A stretch of 64,000 bases of DNA, from contig CAVSJQ010000017.1 in the NCBI GenBank assembly GCA_963728355.1, positions 1 to 64,000 on the forward strand. Direction: 5' to 3'. Position 1 is the first letter of the stretch. Each line of letters begins with the position of its first letter. The translations under genes and the position numbers were made by a program. The notes below the pieces were generated by a model, which had not been told where the DNA came from, searched no databases, and saw only the letters and a program-made list of their open reading frames with translations. Of this stretch, positions 51,156-58,972 are shown piece after piece. Source of the stretch: Sva-07 sp963728355. Lineage in GTDB: Bacteria; Actinomycetota; Acidimicrobiia; Acidimicrobiales; Ilumatobacteraceae.

Positions 51156-52301
51156 TCACGCCAAGAGTTGCCGCAACACGGTGGCAGCCGATGCGACCTC
51201 GACCAGCTCGTCCCCGGCGCGGAGGCCTGCATACCGGCCGTTGTCGTCGAGCACCGACCGCACTGCTGCGGTGAGCCGTTCGGCGTCGTCGTCGCCGAAC
51301 AGAGGGCGTGTGTTCGCACTGGGGGACCGTTCGACGACCAGGCCCAACCGGTGACGTTCGACCAACTGCGCGTTGGTGTGCTGGTCGGAGAAGAAGGGGA
51401 GCACCACCATCGGCACGCCGGCGTCGATCGCTCCGAGCACGGTGCCGGAACCGCCGTGACAGACCACGACGTCCGCCGCAGCGAACACCCGGTCGTGGTC
51501 GACCCACCGCTCGACGTGGGCCCGCTCCGGGACGGCGCCGAGTCGGTCGAGGTCGAAGGCGTGTCCGACCGTCAGGAGCACCCTGACGTCGAGCGCCTCC
51601 AGCGCCTGCAGCAGGAGCCGGTAGACGTCGGCGGCGAACGTCATGTGCGGGAAGACCGTGCCGAGCGTGAGGTACACCAGCGGCGCCGACCGGTTGGTCC
51701 ACCAGTTCGGCAGCGGTTCGCCCGTCGCCTGCAGCGGGCGGTACCGGACGGTCGAGGCGAACGGTGAGGGGTCGATCACCGCTGGGAAGCGGGTGAGGTA
51801 CGGTGCGGCGGCGATCTCGGCGGTGAGTTCGGTGCGGTGCTCCTCGAGGGCGGGCGACGCGGCGACGAGCGAACCCCACTCGACCTCGGCGAGCGAGATC
51901 CCGATCTGTGCGGAGGGGATCGAGCGGTCGCCGGCCACCACGGCCGCCGAGTACTCGCACGGGTCCCGCAGTACGAGGTCAGGTGTCCACCGTGCGCAGG
52001 CGGCGTCGACGTGGGGCAGCATCGCCGTCGCCGCGAGCCGTGCGAAGAGCTCCCGGTTCCCGAGGATCGAGGCCTCTGCGGGTGGTGCGACCGCAAGGCG
52101 ATCACGTATCGGAGCGATCGCGGCCTCGGGCGGTTCGTCGCCGGGCACGAACTCGAAGCCGTGGCGTTCGATCAGCTCACGCATCGCTGGTGGCCCGACG
52201 ACGAGCACGTCGTCGGCAGGTCCGATCGACGACCGCAGGAAGTCGGACAGTGGGATCCAGTGTCCGGCGCCGCCCAGTGAGCACGTCGCAAGGAGGCGCA
52301 C
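51156..52301 (-). CDS. UGT/MGT-type glycosyltransferase
   Basis: 381 residues from GTG 52301. GT-B fold of the macrolide/UDP-glycosyltransferase type: N-terminal LLATCSLGGAGHWIPL, C-terminal donor site VYLTLGTVF, VVCHGGSGTVLGAIDAGVPMV, LPFFSDQHTNAQLVER. It transfers a sugar from a nucleotide donor to a small hydrophobic acceptor. Upstream on the same strand is a CGNR regulator only 5 bases away, likely co-transcribed. Confidence 0.88.
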   Translation of the reverse strand: MRLLATCSLGGAGHWIPLSDFLRSSIGPADDVLVVGPPAMRELIERHGFEFVPGDEPPEAAIAPIRDRLAVAPPAEASILGNRELFARLAATAMLPHVDAACARWTPDLVLRDPCEYSAAVVAGDRSIPSAQIGISLAEVEWGSLVAASPALEEHRTELTAEIAAAPYLTRFPAVIDPSPFASTVRYRPLQATGEPLPNWWTNRSAPLVYLTLGTVFPHMTFAADVYRLLLQALEALDVRVLLTVGHAFDLDRLGAVPERAHVERWVDHDRVFAAADVVVCHGGSGTVLGAIDAGVPMVVLPFFSDQHTNAQLVERHRLGLVVERSPSANTRPLFGDDDAERLTAAVRSVLDDNGRYAGLRAGDELVEVASAATVLRQLLA

Positions 52302-52306
52302 GGCGA

Positions 52307-52876
52307 TCAGCCCGTGCGTCGTCGGGCGCGGTGATCGGCGGTGTGGGTGCGGCTCGCGCAGCGCGGATCGGCGCAGAAGCGACGTGAGCCGTTGCGGGTG
52401 ACGTCGTAGAACAGGTGGTCGCAATCCGTCGCCGCGCACGTGCCGAACCGGGTGGTGCCGTGGTCGCAGACCTCCTGGGCGAGCGCCATCAGGAAGTCGG
52501 AGACCACCTGATCGTCGAACGTTGCCGAGTCCGGTGTCCAGTGGATGTGGAGATCGGCGCCGTCGTGGTCGGTCAACGTCGGCGCGATGTGGATGCCGGA
52601 GAGCCGGCGGTTGATCCACGCGACGGTCGGTTCCGGATCGGAGCCCGGCAGGGCGAGCAACGTGTCGGCCATCGATCCGACCCGTTCGGCGACCCGGTCG
52701 ATCGCCGCTGTCGATGCGCCGGCGGCGCGACTGAACCGGTGTTCGTGGAGCAGGGCGCGGACATCGACGGGTTCTCGAACGGGATCGGCGGCAACATCAC
52801 CGAACGCATTGACGAGATCGACGAGGGCCTCGATCGTGAGACGGATCTCCGTGTCGTGACCCGATGTGACGTACAC
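52307..52876 (-). CDS. CGNR zinc-finger regulator
   Basis: 189 residues. N-terminal ABATE-type helical domain (LTIEALVDLVNAFGD, LLHEHRFSRAAG) and C-terminal CGNR-like zinc finger: FGTCAATDCDHLFYDVTR, then RRFCADPRCASRTHTADHR, giving four Cys. DNA-binding regulator, here with C-A-S-R instead of C-G-N-R, a common variant. Divergent from a PQ-loop transporter across an inverted repeat. Confidence 0.85.
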   Translation of the reverse strand: MYVTSGHDTEIRLTIEALVDLVNAFGDVAADPVREPVDVRALLHEHRFSRAAGASTAAIDRVAERVGSMADTLLALPGSDPEPTVAWINRRLSGIHIAPTLTDHDGADLHIHWTPDSATFDDQVVSDFLMALAQEVCDHGTTRFGTCAATDCDHLFYDVTRNGSRRFCADPRCASRTHTADHRARRRTG

Positions 52877-52901
52877 GAAGTGAGCGTAGCCCTGTTCGAG
52901 G

Positions 52902-52935
52902 GTGTAAGGTACTAAAGCCCTATAGCCACTTACAC
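52902..52935. promoter_or_regulatory. Inverted repeat between CGNR and PQ-loop genes
   Basis: GTGTAAG (52902-52908) and CTTACAC (52929-52935) with a 20-base AT-rich spacer holding TACTAA and TATAGC, possible -10 boxes. It fills the 62-base divergent gap and is a likely binding site for the CGNR protein. Confidence 0.5.
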
Positions 52936-52938
52936 GAA

Positions 52939-53592
52939 ATGTCGTCCGGTCCCATGAACCTCGCCCTCAATCTCCTCGTCGTCGTCGCCACCGTCCTCGG
53001 ATCGTGGATGGCGTTCCCGCAGGCGCGCCGGATCGCCCGCACGCGCCGTGTCGACGGCGTCTCGCCGACCTGGATCGGGGTCAGCCTGGCGATCAACGGG
53101 TGGTGGCTGGCCTACGGGTTGGTCGTCGGCGTCTGGGCGGCGGTTCCGGTGTCGATCGTCTCGTTGCTGCTCTACGGGGTCATGGGATGGTGCTTCGTGC
53201 GTTCGGTGGGTCATGCCGCCCTGCCGGGCCTGGCGCTGGGCCTGTTCGGTCTCGGCATGGTGCCGTTGCCGTTCCTGCTCGTCGGCGGCTGGGAGCTCGC
53301 CGGCGTGGCGATCGGACTCTCCTACGGCGTGCAGCTGTTGCCGGCCGTCGTGGCATCGCTGCGCACCAGGGCGTTGTCGGGCGTGTCGTCGGCCACGTGG
53401 ATCATCGCGTTCCTGGAGGCGGCGTTGTGGTTCGTGTATGGCCTCGGCGTCGGCGACGTCGCTCTCACGCTGGCCGGCGCGGTCGGGATGACGCTGGCGT
53501 CGGTCATCGTCGCACGACTCGCGGTCACCGGGCACCGCCCGTTCGTGGTGCTCCATCCTCGTCGACGCCTCGAACTGGCCGCGACAGGCTGA
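52939..53592 (+). CDS. PQ-loop (SWEET-like) membrane transporter
   Basis: 217 residues, seven predicted helices as two PQ-loop repeats. First repeat: TVLGSWMAFPQARRIARTR followed by DGVSPTWIGVSLAINGWW. Second repeat: GVQLLPAVVASLRTRALSG and VSSATWIIAFLEAALWF. The two-repeat layout resembles PQ-loop families that carry sugars or amino acids. ATG 52939 is used; 52954 is an alternative. Regulated probably by the divergent CGNR protein. Confidence 0.8.
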   Translation: MSSGPMNLALNLLVVVATVLGSWMAFPQARRIARTRRVDGVSPTWIGVSLAINGWWLAYGLVVGVWAAVPVSIVSLLLYGVMGWCFVRSVGHAALPGLALGLFGLGMVPLPFLLVGGWELAGVAIGLSYGVQLLPAVVASLRTRALSGVSSATWIIAFLEAALWFVYGLGVGDVALTLAGAVGMTLASVIVARLAVTGHRPFVVLHPRRRLELAATG

Positions 53593-53615
53593 TCCTGATC
53601 GCGCGTGGCGCGCGG

Positions 53616-53643
53616 TGGACAATTGCACAACCGTCACTAGCCT
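53616..53643 (+). promoter_or_regulatory. Candidate sigma-70 promoter for cold-shock gene
   Basis: TGGACA (53616-53621), 16-base spacer, TAGCCT (53638-53643), leaving a leader of about 45 bases before the cold-shock ATG. Boxes match the consensus moderately. Confidence 0.35.
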
Positions 53644-53669
53644 CAGAGACGTAAACGTGAGTCAACGGT

Positions 53670-53692
53670 GGCTCCGATTTCAACAAGGAGCC
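53670..53692 (+). promoter_or_regulatory. Hairpin masking the cold-shock ribosome-binding site
   Basis: GGCTCC (53670-53675) pairs with GGAGCC (53687-53692), loop 11 bases. The AAGGAG Shine-Dalgarno (53685-53690) is inside the right arm, 5 bases before ATG 53696. A 6-bp GC-rich stem could block initiation under some conditions and open in others. Confidence 0.5.
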
Positions 53693-53695
53693 GAA

Positions 53696-53896
53696 ATGGC
53701 CACAGGTACAGTGAAGTTCTTCAATGACGAGAAGGGCTTCGGTTTCATCTCGCGCGACGACGGCGACGACGTTTTCGTTCACTACTCGAACATCGTCGGA
53801 TCCGGTCGTCGCTCGCTGAACGACGGTGACACCGTCGAGTTCGAGATCGCTGCGGGCCGCAAGGGTCCCGAAGCGGTCGACGTCAAAGTCGTCTGA
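53696..53896 (+). CDS. csp: Cold-shock protein (CspA family)
   Basis: 66 residues. RNA-binding motifs RNP1 KGFGFISRD and RNP2 DVFVHYSNI; start MATGTVKFFNDEKGFGF is typical. Binds single-stranded RNA/DNA and acts as an RNA chaperone. A hairpin covers its ribosome-binding site. A small charged protein follows 13 bases later. Confidence 0.95.
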   Translation: MATGTVKFFNDEKGFGFISRDDGDDVFVHYSNIVGSGRRSLNDGDTVEFEIAAGRKGPEAVDVKVV

Positions 53897-53909
53897 GGAG
53901 GCGTTCCGA

Positions 53910-54203
53910 TTGGCTCGAAGCCCACAGTCCTACCAGAAGCGTCAACGAGAGCTCCGCAAGAAGGAGCGCAAGGCCGAGAAGCTCGCCGTTCGACACGGCA
54001 AGTCATCGGACTCCGATGAGGCCGTCGACGACGGCCCCGACGAGGATGCGCTGCTCGAGGAGTTCCGGCTGTTGAACGAGAAGTTCGCAGCGGGAGACGT
54101 CGTGGAGGACGACTTCGAGTTCCGCAAGGCGGAGATCTTCGCTGAGCTCGGCCTCGGGGAAGCCCCCGAACCGCGCGACGACCCCTCCGAGTCGGACGAC
54201 TGA
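53910..54203 (+). CDS. Small highly charged protein downstream of Csp
   Basis: 97 residues from TTG 53910, with GAGGAG about 10 bases upstream. Begins LARSPQSYQKRQRELRKKE, a basic helix, then an acidic half (SDSDEAVDDGPDEDALLEE, then FEFRKAEIFAELGLGE). Similar small basic proteins commonly sit beside csp genes, which suggests an RNA- or ribosome-related role. Ends shortly before a strong terminator. The TTG start is inferred from spacing. Confidence 0.6.
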   Translation: MARSPQSYQKRQRELRKKERKAEKLAVRHGKSSDSDEAVDDGPDEDALLEEFRLLNEKFAAGDVVEDDFEFRKAEIFAELGLGEAPEPRDDPSESDD

Positions 54204-54218
54204 CCACACGAATCCATC

Positions 54219-54248
54219 GAAAGCCCCCGGGACATCCCGGGGGCTTTC
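54219..54248 (+). terminator. Strong intrinsic terminator
   Basis: GAAAGCCCCCGGG (54219-54231), loop ACAT, CCCGGGGGCTTTC (54236-54248), then GTCGTTTT. It ends the csp operon. Confidence 0.9.
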
Positions 54249-54299
54249 GTCGTTTTCGGCAAGGTCGTGCAGCACGCGCGACCCACAGTGGCCCCGAGC

Positions 54300-54398
54300 G
54301 ATGAGCCAACCGCCCAAATTCCGTCACTTCGCTCATCACCGAGGCTGACCGTCGGAGAGCGATGAGCGAACCGCCCGTATCCGGTCGCTTCGCTCATC
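54300..54398. repeat. REP-like hairpin doublet, locus 2
   Basis: Two 38-nt units at 54300-54337 and 54361-54398, each GATGAGC...GCTCATC, the second with 10-bp complementary ends (GATGAGCGAA / TTCGCTCATC). Unit starts are 61 bases apart, exactly as in the doublet at 35021. Located between the csp terminator and the arsR-like gene. Confidence 0.75.
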
Positions 54399-54457
54399 AC
54401 CGGGCGGCCGGATACGTCGTGTTGCATTCATCGCTTCATGGTTATAGAGTGCTGCGC

Positions 54458-54787
54458 ATGTCGAAGGCACTCCCCGCCGAATTGCTCGAGCACGTCGCCG
54501 AACGCTTCCGCATCCTCGGCGACGCGACGCGCCTCGGCATCATCCGCACGTTGCTCGACGACGGCGAGCAGAACGTCGGCCAACTGGTCGATCGCCTGGG
54601 CACCAGCCAGGCCAACGTGTCCAAGCACCTGCGGATCCTCCACGACGCGCGGATCGTCACCCGCCGCACCGAGGGCACCGCTGCGTACTACTCGGTCACC
54701 GACCCCAGCCTGATGCCGGTGTGCGCCATCGTGTGTGACCGCTTGCGCGAGCAGGTCGCCGACGACGCTCGAACCTTCGCCGTCTGA
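54458..54787 (+). CDS. ArsR/SmtB-family regulator
   Basis: 109 residues from ATG 54458. Winged helix: LGDATRLGIIRTLLDDGEQ, VGQLVDRLGTSQANVSKHLR, ILHDARIVTRRTEGTAAYY. The classic ELCVCDL metal box is absent. A CAIVC pair sits in the last helix (MPVCAIVCDRLRE) and could sense metal, thiols or sulfur species. The MMPL transporter starts 91 bases downstream and is the probable target. Confidence 0.88.
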   Translation: MSKALPAELLEHVAERFRILGDATRLGIIRTLLDDGEQNVGQLVDRLGTSQANVSKHLRILHDARIVTRRTEGTAAYYSVTDPSLMPVCAIVCDRLREQVADDARTFAV

Positions 54788-54877
54788 CACACCAGCCTCC
54801 CCGGCGACCCCTCACACCGTCCATCGCGGCCCGTCTTCGTCCATCCCCTCCATCCACACACGGAAAGCAGTGACCAC

Positions 54878-57064
54878 ATGAGCACCGACCTCGAACCATC
54901 ACCACCGGCCGAACCATCGCTCCATGATCATCAACCGATTGTCGGCCACGATGACATGGAGACCGACGTCATCCACCCACCGCTGGCCCGGATGGGTCGG
55001 TGGGCCCACGGACACCGCAAGCTCGTGGTGGTCGTCTGGGCGGTCCTCGCCATCGGCCTCGGCGTCTTCGCGCCCAGGCTCGAGCATGCGCTCTCCGGGG
55101 CGATGTGGGAGGTCAACGGAAGCGAGTCGCTCGCGGCTCGTGACGTGATCGACGAGCAGTTCGGCGGCTTGTCATCGCAGTCGGCCGTCGTCGTGATCCA
55201 GAGCCAGTCGACGCCGATCGACGATCCCGCCTTCCAGCAGGTGATTGCCGACGTCAACGCACTGATCGGCACCGAGGAGGGATTCGGGCAACCGATGCCC
55301 CCACAACCGGGGATGGATGGCATGACCGTCATGATCCAAGCCGGTGCCGCGGTCGACCCGACCGAAGCCGTGCGCGCCGCCGAGCGACTCGGCGACGACA
55401 TCGGCGACCTGTCGACCGAGGTGGCCGGTGACGAGATCTCCGTGGCCCTCACCGGCTCACCCGCCTTCTGGGACGACTTCAACGCCGTGAACCGCGAGGG
55501 CATGTTGAAAGCCGAGATCCTGACGTGGCCGGTGACCGCGGTCATCCTCGTGATGGCCTTCGGCACCCTGGCCGCTGCAGGTCTTCCCCTCGCCCTCACC
55601 GCGGCGGGCCTGCTTGCATCGATGGGTGTGCTCTTCGGCATCACCCAGATCACTGATCTGTCCATCTGGACGCTGAACTTCGCCATGATGTTCGCCCTCG
55701 CGCTCGGCATCGACTACGCGTTGTTCATCGTGACCCGCTATCGAGCGGCGCTGCACGCACATCCCGAGGACCCCCAGCACGCCGCCGGCATCGCCATGGA
55801 CACCGCCGGCAAAGCGGTCCTGTTCTCGGGCATCACCGTCCTGGTCAGCCTGTCGGCGGTGTTGCTCGTGCCGATCCCGGCGTTCCGCTCGATGGCCGCC
55901 GGCATGATGCTGTCGGTCAGCTTCGTCCTGCTCGCTGCGCTCACACTGTTGCCTGCGCTGCTCGGTCCCGGCATCGACAAGTTCGCCCTGCCGTGGCACT
56001 CGAAGGGCGACCACCACAGCGAGTTCTTCGCGAGGCTCGCCGACCGGATCCAGGCCCGCAAGGTGCTCGTCGCCGTCGCTGCCGTCGTGGCGCTGCTCGC
56101 CCTCGCACTGCCGCTGCTGGGCCTGAAGACCGGCATGCCCGGCATCACCGTCCTCCCCGCCGACGAGCAGGCCCGCCAGGGCTACGACATGATCGCCGAC
56201 GGCTTCGGCCCCGGTGGGCCCGGCCCGATCCAGGTGATCGTCCCCGCCGGTGCCGACGCTCAGGCAGTCGCCGACCAGATGATGGCCACCGACGGCGTCG
56301 TCATGGCGTTCCCGCCGCAGCCCGGCATGGAGGGCGCAAACATCATCCAGGCCGTCGGTGCATACGACCCGTCGTCCGCCGAGGCGCTGGACCTGATCCC
56401 GACGCTGCGCAGCGAACTTCCCGACGGCGTGCTCGTCGGCGGGCCCGTCGCCGAGAACTACGACCTCGACCGGACCCTGTCGCAGAAGGCGCCGCTCGTG
56501 ATGGGCGTCGTGCTCGTGCTCGGCTTCATCCTGTTGATGATCGCCCTGCAGGCGGTGATCGTCGCCTTCGTCGGCGTGATCTTCAACCTGTTGTCGGTCG
56601 GCGCCGCCTTCGGTGTCGGAGCGCTGGTCTTCCAGCACGGCATCGGGTCGAGCCTGCTCGGCTTCGACAGCCAGGGATATCTCACCTCCTGGGCGCCGCT
56701 GTTCTTCTTCGCCCTCGTGTTCGCCATCTCGATGGACTACACGGTGTTCCTCCTGGCCTCGACCCGTGAGCACTTCGAGCGCTCGGGCGACGCAGCAGAG
56801 GCGGTGCGAGGCTCGCTCGGCCACACCGGTCGACCGATCGTGGCCGCCGCCGGCGTCATGATCGCGGTGTTCTACACCTTCGCCATCGCCGGCACCCTGC
56901 CGATGAAGGAGATGGGGTTGATCCTCGGTACCGCCGTGTTGCTCGACGCCTTCCTCATTCGCCTGGTGCTCGTTCCGGCGACGTTGTACATCATCGGCAA
57001 CCGGGCGTGGTGGCTGCCACGTTGGATGAATCGCATCCTCCCCAACGTGAAGTTCGCCCACTGA
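54878..57064 (+). CDS. MMPL-family RND-type membrane exporter
   Basis: 728 residues, two blocks of membrane helices separated by extracytoplasmic loops. MMPL/RND motifs: LALGIDYALFIVTRYR with the proton-relay Asp-Tyr, MDTAGKAVLFSGITVLVS, and in the second block FALVFAISMDYTVFLLAST and GRPIVAAAGVMIAVF. The first periplasmic loop includes SLAARDVIDEQFGG. It exports lipids, siderophores or toxic compounds by proton motive force. The His/Asp-rich N-terminus (about 20-30) is not typical. Controlled probably by the upstream ArsR protein. Confidence 0.92.
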   Translation: MSTDLEPSPPAEPSLHDHQPIVGHDDMETDVIHPPLARMGRWAHGHRKLVVVVWAVLAIGLGVFAPRLEHALSGAMWEVNGSESLAARDVIDEQFGGLSSQSAVVVIQSQSTPIDDPAFQQVIADVNALIGTEEGFGQPMPPQPGMDGMTVMIQAGAAVDPTEAVRAAERLGDDIGDLSTEVAGDEISVALTGSPAFWDDFNAVNREGMLKAEILTWPVTAVILVMAFGTLAAAGLPLALTAAGLLASMGVLFGITQITDLSIWTLNFAMMFALALGIDYALFIVTRYRAALHAHPEDPQHAAGIAMDTAGKAVLFSGITVLVSLSAVLLVPIPAFRSMAAGMMLSVSFVLLAALTLLPALLGPGIDKFALPWHSKGDHHSEFFARLADRIQARKVLVAVAAVVALLALALPLLGLKTGMPGITVLPADEQARQGYDMIADGFGPGGPGPIQVIVPAGADAQAVADQMMATDGVVMAFPPQPGMEGANIIQAVGAYDPSSAEALDLIPTLRSELPDGVLVGGPVAENYDLDRTLSQKAPLVMGVVLVLGFILLMIALQAVIVAFVGVIFNLLSVGAAFGVGALVFQHGIGSSLLGFDSQGYLTSWAPLFFFALVFAISMDYTVFLLASTREHFERSGDAAEAVRGSLGHTGRPIVAAAGVMIAVFYTFAIAGTLPMKEMGLILGTAVLLDAFLIRLVLVPATLYIIGNRAWWLPRWMNRILPNVKFAH

Positions 57065-57076
57065 GCGACGCTGTCC

Positions 57077-57113
57077 AGCCTGTCTTTCCGGACCCGACCC
57101 GGAAAGACAGGCT
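57077..57113. terminator. 15-bp hairpin between convergent genes
   Basis: AGCCTGTCTTTCCGG (57077-57091), loop ACCCGAC, CCGGAAAGACAGGCT (57099-57113). Perfect arms, reaching the stop of the minus-strand methyltransferase. Works as a bidirectional terminator. Confidence 0.8.
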
Positions 57114-57919
57114 CACGGGCGCGTGAGGGCTGCGAAGGTGACGGCAGCAGCCTGGCCGACGTTGAGTGAATCGACGTCGGGGCTGATCGGGATCCGCACC
57201 TGACGGTCGGCGATCGCCAGCGCTGCCCGGCTCAGCCCCGGGCCCTCGGCGCCGAGCAGCACCGCCACCCGGTCGGGAATCTCGACGGACCACAGGTTGT
57301 CCGCCGTCGGTGCCGGCGTCATCGCCCACACCTCGAAGCTCGCCGCATGGAGCTCGCCGAGCACGGTGGGCCAGGCGTCGGGAGCGGCACGGGCGATCGG
57401 TAGCGCCAGGACCTCGCCCATGCTCACCCGGACGGTGCGCCGGCTGTACGGATCGGTGCACGTGTGATCGATCAGGAGGCCGTCGATGCGGAACGCTCTG
57501 GCGGCTCTCGCGATCGCTCCGAGGTTCTCGTTGTCGTTCAGGCCCTCGAGCACGGCGATGCGCACGGCAGCGGCGATCAGTTCACCGACGCCCAGTGGCG
57601 CGCGACGCCGCGCACAGGCGACGACACCGCGGTGCAGATCGAAGCCGGCCACCTCGGTGATCACGTCGCGCTCGGCGACGAAGACGTCGACGCCGCGCGC
57701 GGCGAGCGTCGGGAGATGTGCAGCGAATCGCTCCAGTCGGGACGGAGCCAGCAGCACCGAGCGGATCACGTGCTCGGACTCGATCAGCCGGTCGATGGCG
57801 ACGTACCCCTCGACGATGAACGACTCGTCGCCCTCGTACCGGCGCCGGAACGCCTGGTCGTTCAGCGCTCGGTAGTCGTCGAGTCGATGATCTGTCGGGT
57901 CGTCGACGGCGATCGTCAC
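57113..57919 (-). CDS. SpoU/TrmH-family RNA 2'-O-methyltransferase
   Basis: 268 residues. Three SPOUT motifs: NDNENLGAIARAARAF, VAVLLGAEGPGLS and PDVDSLNVGQAAAVTF. N-terminal substrate-binding domain (RRYEGDESFIVEGYVAIDR) is of the rRNA methylase type. It would methylate a ribose in rRNA or tRNA with S-adenosylmethionine bound in the knot. Confidence 0.92.
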   Translation of the reverse strand: MTIAVDDPTDHRLDDYRALNDQAFRRRYEGDESFIVEGYVAIDRLIESEHVIRSVLLAPSRLERFAAHLPTLAARGVDVFVAERDVITEVAGFDLHRGVVACARRRAPLGVGELIAAAVRIAVLEGLNDNENLGAIARAARAFRIDGLLIDHTCTDPYSRRTVRVSMGEVLALPIARAAPDAWPTVLGELHAASFEVWAMTPAPTADNLWSVEIPDRVAVLLGAEGPGLSRAALAIADRQVRIPISPDVDSLNVGQAAAVTFAALTRP

Positions 57920-57926
57920 GACCCGG

Positions 57927-58403
57927 TCACCGGGCGAACACCTGGCTGTCGTCCGCGAATGCCTTGAACTCCAACGCGTTGCCCGATGGGTCGAGCAGGA
58001 ACATCGTCGACTGTTCGCCGACCTGCCCGGCGAACCGGATGTGCGGCTCGATCACGAAGGTCGTGCCCGCCGCCCGCAGCCGCTCAGCCAGGTCCTTCCA
58101 CTGCGCCGGCGACAACAGCACACCGAAGTGCGGCACCGGCACGTCGTCGCCGTCGACGGGGTTGGTGATCGCCGCCCGCTGTTGCGCGACCTCATCGGCA
58201 TGGGTGTCGAGGTGGGCGACGAACTGGTGGCCGTACAGGTCGAAGTCGACCCACGTGTCGGCGCTGCGCCCCTCCGGGCAGCCGAGCAGGTCACCGTAGA
58301 AGGCCCTCGCAGCACCGAGGTCGTGCACCGGCATCGCCAGGTGGAACCGAGGCCGCGGTCCCTCGTCGGGCCGGGCGGGTGCAGGATGGACGGCGTCGCT
58401 CAT
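57927..58403 (-). CDS. VOC-family protein (glyoxalase/bleomycin-resistance fold)
   Basis: 158 residues from ATG 58403. RPRFHLAMPVHDLGAARAFY, TWVDFDLYGHQFVAHL, PVPHFGVLLSPAQWKDLAE, FLLDPSGNALEFKAFA. Metal ligands likely His near the start, His in PHFG and Glu in NALEF. Close to the COG3565-type dioxygenase-like group. Eight bases from the methyltransferase and likely co-transcribed with it. Confidence 0.85.
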   Translation of the reverse strand: MSDAVHPAPARPDEGPRPRFHLAMPVHDLGAARAFYGDLLGCPEGRSADTWVDFDLYGHQFVAHLDTHADEVAQQRAAITNPVDGDDVPVPHFGVLLSPAQWKDLAERLRAAGTTFVIEPHIRFAGQVGEQSTMFLLDPSGNALEFKAFADDSQVFAR

Positions 58404-58410
58404 GGGTTCC

Positions 58411-58857
58411 TCACAGTGGCAGCGCGTAGGTGCCCTGGGCCGTGGCCGTCGGCTTGTCGGCCCGATCGTCGCACCACACATGGACGGTACCGACCACGTT
58501 GCGCCGCCCGGCCACGTCGAGCGTCGCCTTGGCCCACAGCACCTTGCCCCGGGCGGGTCGGAGGAACCGGATCGACAGCTCGGACGTGAGCGCCATCGGC
58601 TCGATGCGGCCCGTGGCGCCGAACACGAGATACCAGAGCGCAGCGTCGGCCAACCCGAACTGCGACGGACCCGAGATGAACGCGCCCGGCCGGAGCTCGG
58701 CATCGGAGATCTCACGCCGGGCGACGGCGAAGTCGGCGCCGATCGCGTCACAGGCGTTGCTCGAGCCGGGGAAGAGCTGTTCGACCATCTCGTTGACAGC
58801 CGACACGGTCGGCAGAATCGGGGTCGGGCGCGTGTCGTCGGCCGTGGCGGAATGCAT
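58411..58857 (-). CDS. Hotdog-fold (PaaI-type) thioesterase-like protein
   Basis: 148 residues. Hotdog signature: RPGAFISGPSQFGLADAALWY on the central helix, then TSELSIRFLRPARGKVLWAKATL and GTVHVWCDD. This matches PaaI/YdiI-type acyl-CoA thioesterases, though the catalytic Asp/Glu on the helix is the Asp of LADAA. Seven bases upstream of the VOC gene in the same direction. Confidence 0.8.
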   Translation of the reverse strand: MHSATADDTRPTPILPTVSAVNEMVEQLFPGSSNACDAIGADFAVARREISDAELRPGAFISGPSQFGLADAALWYLVFGATGRIEPMALTSELSIRFLRPARGKVLWAKATLDVAGRRNVVGTVHVWCDDRADKPTATAQGTYALPL

Positions 58858-58972
58858 ACCCCGACGCTAGTGCCGTCGACCGGCCCGGTTCGAGCGTGAA
58901 CGGCCGGGTCCGAAGCGAACCACGCCGTGTCAATGGTGCGAGCGGCCCCCCATGCATGGCATCGTTACTGCC

